In this document: positions 23,221 through 29,646 of the stretch, piece by piece | Position numbering within the stretch: the stretch's first letter is position 1 | Layout: each line of letters begins with the position of its first letter | Assembly: GCF_000284035.1 (NCBI RefSeq) | Contig: NC_016887.1 | Coordinates: 372,001 to 436,000, forward strand | DNA length: 64,000 nt | Direction: 5' to 3' | Source of the DNA: Nocardia cyriacigeorgica GUH-2 | GTDB taxonomy: Bacteria; Actinomycetota; Actinomycetes; Mycobacteriales; Mycobacteriaceae | The notes under the pieces: generated by a model | Database searches by the model: none | What the model was told of the DNA's origin: nothing | What the model saw: only the letters and a program-made list of their open reading frames with translations | Made by a program: the position numbers and the translations under genes

Positions 23221-23994
23221 CTACGGCGTAGCGCCGATCTGCACGGCCATGATGGCGCACTCATAGGCCACGGTCACTATGCGCTCGGACAAGCCGTAGA
23301 CGCTGTTGTTGTGCTCCGGCGTCCCACTGCTCCCTGTGGTCACCACCTGTTCGAACGGCTCATAGCGCCAGACGAACAGCGGGCCGGTGGCAATGAGGAC
23401 ATCCCCGAGCGCGTCCGCATACCCGCCGCCGAACACGTACCCGTGATCCAGCGGGGAGCGGCGCAACGGGCCGGTCTGGTTGTTCCACCGGTACTCACTG
23501 AGCGGCGCAGCCCAGCGGCGCGCGGCGTGGATATAGCCCTGGTACCCCTGTTCGCCCAAGAACTCCTCGAGCATCCCCACAGCCGTCTCTACGTCCGGCA
23601 CGACGGTCGGCGCTCCGGCATCGGCCAGTAGCCGGGCGGCGAAGGCGGATTCCACCAGCAAGGGCTCATGGAGGCGGCGGGTATGCGCAGCTCGGCCCAT
23701 GACTTCCGCCTCCGTCTGATCCGGCGCGCACTCACTCGCCGCCCACACCACCAGCGGAGAGAACGTCAACGGTGCGCCGCGCTCTCCGGCCGCTTTCACT
23801 GCCGGGTCCGTGTCGCAGAGGTCTGTGGAGTACGTCCCGGCCCCGTCGTCGCAGTTGTACGGCCGAACGGTCACGCCGCCCAGTTGCCGCGCCGGGCCGG
23901 TCAGATCGAACACGGTGGCGGCGGTGTACAGCCCGTACCCGGACGGATTGAGCGGCGGTGCCTCGAAATCGACCGGGGGCAGCGGGTTCGTCAT
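23221..23994 (-). CDS. unknown element 1 protein, possibly virion-related
   Basis: A 257-residue protein that I cannot assign with confidence. There is no signal peptide, and the N-terminus is Pro-rich (PLPPVDFEAPPLNPSGYGLY). It has alternating strands and helices, with segments such as TEAEVMGRAAHTRRLHEPLL, YQGYIHAARRWAAPLSEYRW and ERIVTVAYECAIMAVQIG. I associate this kind of sequence with structural genes of actinophages, but only weakly. It is the only leftward gene in this part of the element, and its start codon shares the CATG with the first codon of the fragment on the other strand. Confidence 0.5.
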   Translation of the reverse strand: MTNPLPPVDFEAPPLNPSGYGLYTAATVFDLTGPARQLGGVTVRPYNCDDGAGTYSTDLCDTDPAVKAAGERGAPLTFSPLVVWAASECAPDQTEAEVMGRAAHTRRLHEPLLVESAFAARLLADAGAPTVVPDVETAVGMLEEFLGEQGYQGYIHAARRWAAPLSEYRWNNQTGPLRRSPLDHGYVFGGGYADALGDVLIATGPLFVWRYEPFEQVVTTGSSGTPEHNNSVYGLSERIVTVAYECAIMAVQIGATP

Positions 23995-24022
23995 GGCTTC
24001 ACGCTACGAACGGACCCGGCAC

Positions 24023-24458
24023 CGGCCGGTGGTCGCGGGAAGACGGGCGGCATCAGCGACTACGCCCGGCGTCTGGGCAAGACCGGCGAGTACGTCGGCC
24101 AGCTCCGTAAGGCGGGGGAGGTCTACTCAGAAACGTCAAACTCCGGTTTGGGGTTTACCGACCTCGCCGACAAGCCGAAGGTTCTCTACGAGATCAGCAA
24201 GGCACCGCGCGAGAACTGGGCCGTAGAGCGCGCCCGGCAGCGGCCGGTGGTCGTGGGAAGACGGGCGGTATCAGCGACTACGCCCGGCGTCTGGGTAAGG
24301 ACCACTCGAATGTGGCAAAGCTCCGCTACGACGCGGGGGTTTGGTCAGCAAACCTTGGTCCCGAGACCAAGGTTTCCGACCTCGCCGAGAAGCCGAACGT
24401 CCTCTACGAGATCAGCAAGGCACCGCGCGAGAACTGGGCCGTAGAGCGCGCCCGGCAC
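24023..24458 (+). repeat. 218-bp tandem duplication (2 units) plus start of a third
   Basis: A unit beginning CGGCCGGTGG starts at 24023 and again at 24241, and the first bases of a third unit stand at 24459, giving an exact 218-bp period. The two units agree strongly at both ends and differ in the middle (about 24110-24170 against 24300-24380). Since 218 is not a multiple of three, the frame shifts by one base at each junction. Confidence 0.75.
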
Positions 24459-24474
24459 CGGCCGGAGAGATGAG
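24041..24474 (+). pseudogene. duplicated ParB/KorB-like DNA-binding gene fragments
   Basis: Each unit encodes the same kind of peptide in a different frame: GISDYARRLGK, then an AELRKAG-like helix, then DLA.KP.VLYEISKAPRENW followed by AVERAR. The pattern of a helix-turn-helix followed by L.EISKAPRENW is that of KorB/ParB-like phage DNA-binding proteins. The first unit reads with KTGEYVGQLRKAGEVYSE, the second with KDHSNVAKLRYDAGVWSA. The frames are broken at the junction, and the first unit has no start codon in its own frame close by; a start (MASRYERTRHRP) exists in another frame. The copies are therefore remnants, or need frameshifting to be made. Confidence 0.6.
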
Positions 24475-24696
24475 AACGGGCGCGGCCCGATACGCCAGAG
24501 GAGACGAACAGAGGGCCGCGCCCTGATATCGACGGTACGGCGCAGCTGCGCAACGGCTCCGGACATGGCGCGACCCCCAGACCGCGAGGGGCTGGGGGCC
24601 GTCCGGTAGTCGGACCGACTTGGATCCACTGCCGAGTCTAGGCGGTGGTCCGGAAGGCTGCGATAGAGCTATCGAAATGATAGGAACGGACAAATC

Positions 24697-24721
24697 GGGC
24701 GGCATCATTTCGATGCCGCCC
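24697..24721 (-). terminator. terminator of the serine integrase gene
   Basis: GGGCGGCATC at 24697-24706 pairs with GATGCCGCCC at 24712-24721 around a 5-base loop. It lies 27 bases beyond the end of the leftward integrase gene. On the minus strand the following bases include CGATTTGT, a weak T-rich tail. The preceding gap (24475-24696) holds other hairpins and no gene. Confidence 0.6.
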
Positions 24722-24747
24722 GCTGAAACAGCGCCGAAACAGCCCAG

Positions 24748-26244
24748 CTAGACGAGGCTCTGCTTCCACGCTATGTCGATGAACTCCGGATCGAAGTACG
24801 CACCGGAGACCCGCCGCCCCTTCGGCGCGGGGAGCACTGTCACGGTCACCAGCATGTCCACGATGGCGCGGCGTGAGCCGAGACTCAGACCGTCGCTGCG
24901 GTCCTCCTTCGTCCCGAACCACGCCTTACGGATGTCCTTGCCCTTCAACTCATCCAGCGGGGAGCGCATACCGGCCGCCGCCAGTGCCGCGTCTATCTCC
25001 GCGATCTTCGCCTTCATCGTCCCGCTCGCCGTGGACAACTGGCGCGCGTCGATGTCTCCGGCGGCGAACAGATCGGCCAGCGAGTCGAGGCGCTGTCGTA
25101 GCGCCGTCTGTTCCAGCCGGAGGGCGGCGATATCCTCACCGCCGGAGTCCAGCCCGGCGGAGAGCTGCGCCAGGGCATCGGGCCGCTCCAACCGGGCGAC
25201 GATGGTCTCCTCCACCAACGCATCCACCTGCCCCGCATCGCGGCTCACGTGCCCTTGACCGGTGGTCTCCCTGCTCCGGCAGCGGTAGGACGGTCTGCGT
25301 CCGCTCCCGGACACCCCGGCCCGCAGCTCCGCCTGTCCACACACGCCGCAGAGGTAGACGCCGGACCCCAACCACTTCGGGGTGTTTCCCGGTGTGGTGC
25401 GCCGCCCCGGATCACGGAGCACGCCAACCGCCGCCTGCCATGTCTCCTCGCTCACCAGCGCGGGCCACACGGCCTTACCCACGATCTGCCCGTTGTGCAC
25501 GCTGTGCCCGGCATTACGCGGGTTCTTGATGATGCCGCCCACCGCTACGGAGGTCCAAGGGCCGCGTGCCCGCGCCGTGGGAATCTCCCGTGTGTTGAGG
25601 TCCCGGACGATCTGGCGCATGGACACCCCGGCGACGATCTGCTCGTACATGCGGACGATCTCCCGTGCTTCCGCTTGCCGCACCGTCACGCCGTCCGATT
25701 CGAACCCGTACGGCCGGATACCGCCGTGGAACCTTCCCTGTTGTGCCTGCTGCACTCTCGCCGCCTTGATCCGCTCGGACTTCAGTTCGCTCTCGTGCTG
25801 TGCCACCACGCCGCCGATCCGGGCTTGCATTCGCCCGCTCGCAGTCTTCAGGTCCCACCGCCCGGCCTTGCAGAAGTGAACTACGACGTGGCGGCTGTCG
25901 ATGAGGTCGATGAAGTCCTCCAGCTCTCGCATCTGCCGGATGAGCCGCGTGTCGTGCCAGGCGACCACCACGTCTATCTCTCCACGCCCGATGGCATCGC
26001 ACATCGCCCGGTACTCGGGCCGTTTCTTCCGGGTGTACGCGCTCGCAGAGATGTCGTTATCGGTGAACGGCACTATGTGCGCCACTGCTCCGGCCTGAGC
26101 TGCGATCTGTTCTGCGAGCTTCCGGCAGTCGTCCTCCTGCCGCGCGACGCCGAGCCCTTCGCCGCTCCGGTCCTGGGATATGCGCAGGTAGATGGCTATG
26201 CGAAGGATAGAGAGCTTGCCGGTGGTGGCCTTCTTGGTGGTCAT
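24748..26244 (-). CDS. int: large serine recombinase (integrase of element 1)
   Basis: A 498-residue site-specific recombinase. The catalytic domain starts IAIYLRISQDRSG with the nucleophile Ser at about residue 23, followed by DNDISASAYTRKKRPEYRAM and VVVAWHDTRLIRQMRELEDF. Next is the recombinase domain, then a zinc ribbon (YLCGVCGQAELR ... YRCRS), then a coiled coil around residues 385-440 and a C-terminal domain, all as in phiC31-type integrases. The start codon lies 26 bases from the attR core, the usual position. An open frame runs further upstream into tadA antisense, but the ATG at 26244 gives the family N-terminus. It explains insertion at a short core without a tRNA. Confidence 0.95.
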   Translation of the reverse strand: MTTKKATTGKLSILRIAIYLRISQDRSGEGLGVARQEDDCRKLAEQIAAQAGAVAHIVPFTDNDISASAYTRKKRPEYRAMCDAIGRGEIDVVVAWHDTRLIRQMRELEDFIDLIDSRHVVVHFCKAGRWDLKTASGRMQARIGGVVAQHESELKSERIKAARVQQAQQGRFHGGIRPYGFESDGVTVRQAEAREIVRMYEQIVAGVSMRQIVRDLNTREIPTARARGPWTSVAVGGIIKNPRNAGHSVHNGQIVGKAVWPALVSEETWQAAVGVLRDPGRRTTPGNTPKWLGSGVYLCGVCGQAELRAGVSGSGRRPSYRCRSRETTGQGHVSRDAGQVDALVEETIVARLERPDALAQLSAGLDSGGEDIAALRLEQTALRQRLDSLADLFAAGDIDARQLSTASGTMKAKIAEIDAALAAAGMRSPLDELKGKDIRKAWFGTKEDRSDGLSLGSRRAIVDMLVTVTVLPAPKGRRVSGAYFDPEFIDIAWKQSLV

Positions 26245-26269
26245 GAAATAAGTGTGCCACAACCCATAT

Positions 26270-26277
26270 GCGGGCAA
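26270..26277 (+). repeat. attR core of element 1
   Basis: GCGGGCAA, followed by G to complete the Walker A Lys codon. To its left inside the element lies TAAGTGTG (26249-26256), the exact inverse of CACACTTA near the other end. In the excised circle these would flank the core as the arms of attP. Confidence 0.85.
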
Positions 26278-26842
26278 GACCACGCTCTTGTCCGGATTGC
26301 TGGCAACTGTCGATCCCGCCGAACGCATCATCTGCGTCGAGGATGCGGCCGAGCTCGCGCCGCCGCATCCCCATGTGGTGCGGCTGGTGGCACGCACCGC
26401 CAATGTCGAGGGAGTCGGCCAGGTGACGGTGCGTGAGCTCGTCCGCCAAGCGCTGCGGATGCGCCCCGACCGGATCGTGGTGGGGGAGGTGCGCGGCGCC
26501 GAGGTCGTCGACCTGCTCACCGCCCTGAACACCGGGCACGACGGCGGAGCCGGCACCGTGCACGCCAACTCACCGGGCGAGGTGCCCGCCCGCCTGGAAG
26601 CGCTGGCGGCCCTCGGCGGCATGGACCGCGCCGCCCTGCACAGTCAGCTCGCCGCCGCCGTCCAGGTGATCCTGCACGTGCACCGCCGGGCCGACGGCAC
26701 CCGCGGTCTCCAGGAAATCGGGCTGGTCCGCCGCGACGACACCGGCCACGTCCGCATCAGCGCGGCATGGCGTGCCGACGGCGCCGCCGCACCGGCCGCC
26801 GAGGAACTGAACCGGCTGCTGAGCGAGCGGCTCGGGCGATGA
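26278..26842 (+). pseudogene. tadA: tadA, 3' fragment with the rest of the ATPase domain
   Basis: The remaining 188 codons of tadA. They carry the end of Walker A (GKTTLLSGLLATV), the acidic motif CVEDAAELAPPHPHVVRL, Walker B (MRPDRIVVGEVRGAEVVDLL), and the His-box region NTGHDGGAGTVHANSPGEVPARLE. With element 1 in place these are separated from their N-terminal domain by 11.2 kb. A GTG at 26252, within the element, opens a frame that joins this fragment and could give a 196-residue truncated product. The stop overlaps the tadB start in ATGA, so distal genes may also suffer from the interruption. Confidence 0.9.
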
Positions 26843-27630
26843 TCGGCGCGCTGGTGTGTCTGGTGCTCGCGCTGCTGGTAGCGCCGGTGGCGGTGTCACG
26901 GCGGCGTTTCGCGGAGCTGTTCGGCGCGGCCGGGCAGCCGCGAATACCGAATCGCGACAGCATGTTCCGTGTCGTGGCCGTGCTGGCATGCGGATGTGCC
27001 GTCGTGCTCGGCATCGGTCCGCTGACGGCGGCCGTCCTGCTCGCGGCGACACTGATCTTCCGCGGGCGGCGCAGCGGGCGCGACCGCCGCCATGCCGCCG
27101 AATGCGGGTATCTGCTCGACGCGCTCGAATCGGTGATCGGCGAACTCCGAGTGGGCGCACACCCCAGCCTCGCCGCGGAAACCGCCTCCGGTGATGCGAA
27201 AGGCCTTGCCGCGCAAGCCTTCGCCATCGGCGCCGCGCGGAGCAGGCTGGGCGGCTCCGGGGCCGATGGTTTGCGCAGGCCGGATTCGGTGATCGCCGCG
27301 GAGCTCGACCGGGTCGCCGATGCCTGGCGCGTCGCCGAACATCACGGGCTCGCGCTCGCCGAACTCTTGGCCGCGGCCCGCGCGGATCTGATCGGCCGCA
27401 TTCGCTTCCGTGGCCGGACAACGGCTGCGCTCGCCGGGGCCAGGGCGACGGCGACGGTGCTGGCCGGGCTGCCGCTGCTCGGCGTCGGTCTCGGCCAGCT
27501 CATGGGTGCGGCGCCGCTGGAGGTGCTGTTCACCGCGCCCGCCGGGACGATCCTGCTCCCGCTGGGCACGGCACTGGCCTGCGCCGGGCTGCTGTGGTCG
27601 GACGAGATCACTCGAAGGGTGTTGCTGTGA
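26839..27630 (+). CDS. tadB: TadB-type pilus/secretion membrane protein
   Basis: A 263-residue protein of the type II secretion F (TadB) family. It has N-terminal hydrophobic helices (MIGALVCLVLALLVAPVAVS and VVAVLACGCAVVLGIGPLTAAVLL), a cytoplasmic helical part with LLDALESVIGELRVGAHPSL and AWRVAEHHGLALAELLAAA, and two C-terminal helices. It should sit in the cytoplasmic membrane and be driven by the TadA ATPase. It overlaps tadA by four bases, so with tadA disrupted its expression may be reduced unless there is an internal promoter. It matches M. tuberculosis Rv3658c in position. Confidence 0.88.
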   Translation: MIGALVCLVLALLVAPVAVSRRRFAELFGAAGQPRIPNRDSMFRVVAVLACGCAVVLGIGPLTAAVLLAATLIFRGRRSGRDRRHAAECGYLLDALESVIGELRVGAHPSLAAETASGDAKGLAAQAFAIGAARSRLGGSGADGLRRPDSVIAAELDRVADAWRVAEHHGLALAELLAAARADLIGRIRFRGRTTAALAGARATATVLAGLPLLGVGLGQLMGAAPLEVLFTAPAGTILLPLGTALACAGLLWSDEITRRVLL

Positions 27631-27666
27631 ATCGGTCGAATTCCACTGTGTACCAGGAGGTCGGCG

Positions 27667-28278
27667 ATGGGATCGCCCGCTGCGATCGCTTCGATGCTGT
27701 TGGCCGTCGCACTGTTGCTGCTACCGGGGCGGCTGGTCGTCACTCGCCGGCTGCGCCCGGCAGCGCAGCCCGAGACGAAGCGCCGGTTTGCCCGCTCCGG
27801 GCGCGGACGCGCAGTCGACCCACTGGCGGCGGCCTCGGTCTTCGATCTGCTGGCGGCCTGCCTGCGTGCGGGCATGCCGATCGCCTCGGCGGTGCACGCG
27901 GTGGTACCCGGCGCACCGGCCGTGCTGGCCGAACCGCTGCGCCGGGCCGCCGATCTGCTGGCCCTCGGTGCCGATGCGGCGACGGCGTGGGAGCGGGCAG
28001 CGCAGGAGGCGACCGACGCGTCCGGGGAGATCGCGGCGCTGGCGCGGCTGGCGCGGCGCTCGGCGCGCTCGGGGTCGTCGCTGGCGGTGGCCGTGGGCGA
28101 GCTGGCCGAACAGCGCCGCGGTGCCGTGGAGGATGCGGCCGCGGCGCGGGCCGAACGGGCCGGAGTGCTGATCGGCGGCCCGCTCGGGCTGTGCTTCCTG
28201 CCGGCGTTCATCTGCCTCGGCATCGTCCCGGTGATCATCGGCCTCGCCGGCCGCGTGCTCGGTGGTGGGCTGCTCTGA
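27667..28278 (+). CDS. tadC: TadC-type pilus/secretion membrane protein
   Basis: A 203-residue protein from an ATG preceded by AGGAGG. One N-terminal hydrophobic helix (AIASMLLAVALLLLPGRLVV) precedes a cytoplasmic T2SF domain (FDLLAACLRAGMPIASAVHAV; ALARLARRSARSGSSLAVAV; AELAEQRRGAVEDAAAARAE-like), and two C-terminal helices close it (GPLGLCFLPAFICLGIVPVIIG). It pairs with TadB to form the membrane platform. It is shorter than canonical TadC, as is common in actinobacteria. It matches Rv3657c in order. Confidence 0.87.
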   Translation: MGSPAAIASMLLAVALLLLPGRLVVTRRLRPAAQPETKRRFARSGRGRAVDPLAAASVFDLLAACLRAGMPIASAVHAVVPGAPAVLAEPLRRAADLLALGADAATAWERAAQEATDASGEIAALARLARRSARSGSSLAVAVGELAEQRRGAVEDAAAARAERAGVLIGGPLGLCFLPAFICLGIVPVIIGLAGRVLGGGLL

Positions 28279-28356
28279 CGGCACAGGCGTCGGCGCCGGT
28301 ATCGGAAACGTTCCCGCGCGGACTCGCCGCGCGGGCTCGCAGGAGAGGGGAACAAC

Positions 28357-28620
28357 ATGCGAATCGAGAGGCCGGCGCGGCCGGAGATCGGCGCGGTGTG
28401 CTCGATCGGTGTCCACCGCATGCGTGCGGCGGGTGCGGTGATGCGGGCCCGGCTCTACCACCTGATGGCCGACGACCAGGGCATGAGCACCGCGGAATAC
28501 GCCATCGGCACGATCGCCGCTGCGGCCTTCGGCGCCGTGCTGTACGCGGTGGTAACGGGGGACAGCATCGTCGACGCGTTGACCAAGATCATCGATCGCG
28601 CACTCAACACCAACGTCTAG
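28357..28620 (+). CDS. Flp-pilin-like protein, DUF4244
   Basis: An 87-residue protein with a long N-terminal leader (about 47 residues) and then DDQG followed by MSTAEYAIGTIAAAAFGAVLYAVV. Cleavage after that Gly would leave Glu at +5 and a hydrophobic helix, the class III prepilin pattern of Flp/Tad pilins. It is therefore the best candidate for the pilin subunit of this locus. The start ATG follows AGGAGAGGGG. It matches Rv3656c of M. tuberculosis. A prepilin peptidase is not encoded in the window. Confidence 0.85.
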   Translation: MRIERPARPEIGAVCSIGVHRMRAAGAVMRARLYHLMADDQGMSTAEYAIGTIAAAAFGAVLYAVVTGDSIVDALTKIIDRALNTNV

Positions 28621-28622
28621 CG

Positions 28623-28988
28623 ATGCACGGGCGGCGTTGGAGCGCACCGATTCTCGGTGACGACACCGGCGCTGTCACGGTCGAGGCGGCGATCGCTTTG
28701 GCGGCGATCGTCGTGGCCGTAGTCGCCTGCATCGGCGCACTCCTGGCGGCCTCGACCCAGGTGCGCTGCATCGATGCTGCCCGTGAGGCCGCCCGCCTCA
28801 CCGCCCGGGGCGACTCTACGGGCGCCATACCGGCCGCCCGCGCCATCGCCCCGCCGGGCGCCGAGATCGTCGTCCGCCGCGACGGCACGCGGATCCTTGC
28901 CACCGTCACCGCCGGGACGCCACTGTTGCCACTGCTGGAACTACGGGCCGAAGCCGTCGCGGCTCCGGAACCGGGTGCCGAATCATGA
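28623..28988 (+). CDS. TadE-like minor pilin
   Basis: A 121-residue protein whose N-terminus has DDTG followed by AVTVEAAIALAAIVVAVVACIG. A Glu at +5 after the Gly and a single hydrophobic helix are the TadE prepilin signature. The remainder is a small extracytoplasmic domain with the DAAREAARLTARGD segment common to this family. It begins two bases after the stop of the pilin gene and overlaps the next gene by ATGA. It matches Rv3655c. Confidence 0.85.
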   Translation: MHGRRWSAPILGDDTGAVTVEAAIALAAIVVAVVACIGALLAASTQVRCIDAAREAARLTARGDSTGAIPAARAIAPPGAEIVVRRDGTRILATVTAGTPLLPLLELRAEAVAAPEPGAES

Positions 28989-29392
28989 GCGGGCGTGAAC
29001 CCCGATTCCGGGCGGGCCGCGCGCGAGCACCGCAGTCCCTGCGGGGCGAAGCCGGGGCCGCGACGGTCTTCGCTGCGCTGGCGCTGGCCGGCCTACTGGG
29101 GCTGACGGTGTTGGTGGGACAGGTCGGCGCGGCCGTCGTGGCTCGGCATCGGGCGCAGGCGGCGGCTGATCTGGCTGCCCTGGCGGCGGCCGGTGCCCTG
29201 GTCTACGGAGCGGCGGAGGCCTGTGCGGAAGGGGGTGAGATCGCGCGCCGGATGCGGATGACGATTCGCGGGTGCGAGGTCGCGGAGTGGGACGTCGTAG
29301 TAACCGTGGAAGGAAAAGTACCAATGGGTCTGCTGGGCGACCGAACAGTACGTGCGAGAGCACGCGCGGGACCGGTCGAAGAACTCCCGTGA
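28985..29392 (+). CDS. Rv3654c-like / TadG-type secretion-neighbourhood protein
   Basis: A 135-residue protein with a basic N-terminus, then EAGAATVFAALALAGLLGLT followed by VLVGQVGAAVVARHRAQAAAD, a single membrane helix with the TadG/TadE-neighbour wording, and a short exported domain with two Cys (AEACAEGG; IRGCEVAEW). It is the last gene of the tad operon and overlaps its predecessor by four bases. It probably contributes to pilus assembly at the cell surface; its exact role is not established. Confidence 0.82.
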   Translation: MSGREPRFRAGRARAPQSLRGEAGAATVFAALALAGLLGLTVLVGQVGAAVVARHRAQAAADLAALAAAGALVYGAAEACAEGGEIARRMRMTIRGCEVAEWDVVVTVEGKVPMGLLGDRTVRARARAGPVEELP

Positions 29393-29646
29393 TGGCACCT
29401 CCGCCATTTTGTTAACGGCCAGTATTCCCATTTCTTATCGATGAATTAATACCGCGCCGCTGTTAATTCTCCGGGCGCGCGCGGAAAAGGGATGAATAGA
29501 TCCGCATATGGATACATGAAAGGTCATGGCTATGCACCAGTTAACATGAGAACCGTCCTCTTTAATCGGACCCTGCAGGCGAACCCAGTTACTCGGTCCG
29601 CCGGCCGGGCTTCTGGCCCGCATCGTCGCCGGAGATGACCGCTCGG
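29393..29646. other. AT-richer intergenic stretch after the tad operon
   Basis: About 250 bases, clearly richer in A and T than the rest of the window (for example GAATTAATACC and TTAAAGAGG). It lies between the tad operon and the convergent helicase gene. A leftward frame of 71 codons exists but has no coding character that I trust. I see no clear terminator hairpin. Confidence 0.4.

Larger units (their letters stand above)
15052..26277. mobile_element. integrated element 1 (serine-integrase, satellite-like), 11.2 kb
   Basis: Bounded by an 8-bp direct repeat GCGGGCAA at 15052-15059 and 26270-26277, with the distance between cores being 11,218 bp. The integrase gene ends 26 bases from the right core. 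Content from left to right: excisionase-like gene, small unknown, D5/P4-type primase-helicase, iteron-like array, four short genes, terminase-small-subunit-like gene, a membrane protein, a regulator pair, one unknown gene on the minus strand, a duplicated DNA-binding gene fragment and the integrase. No large terminase, portal, capsid protease, tail or lysis gene was recognised, which suits a phage satellite, or a defective prophage. Confidence 0.9.

Noticed and set aside
26245-26622. N-terminal extension of the serine integrase frame into tadA
   Set aside because: The extra 126 codons are antisense to tadA beyond the attachment core, so they could not belong to the integrase of the circular element.
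28357-28620. Reading the DUF4244 gene as a secreted effector
   Set aside because: Position in the tad operon and the Gly-cut with Glu at +5 fit a Flp-type pilin better.
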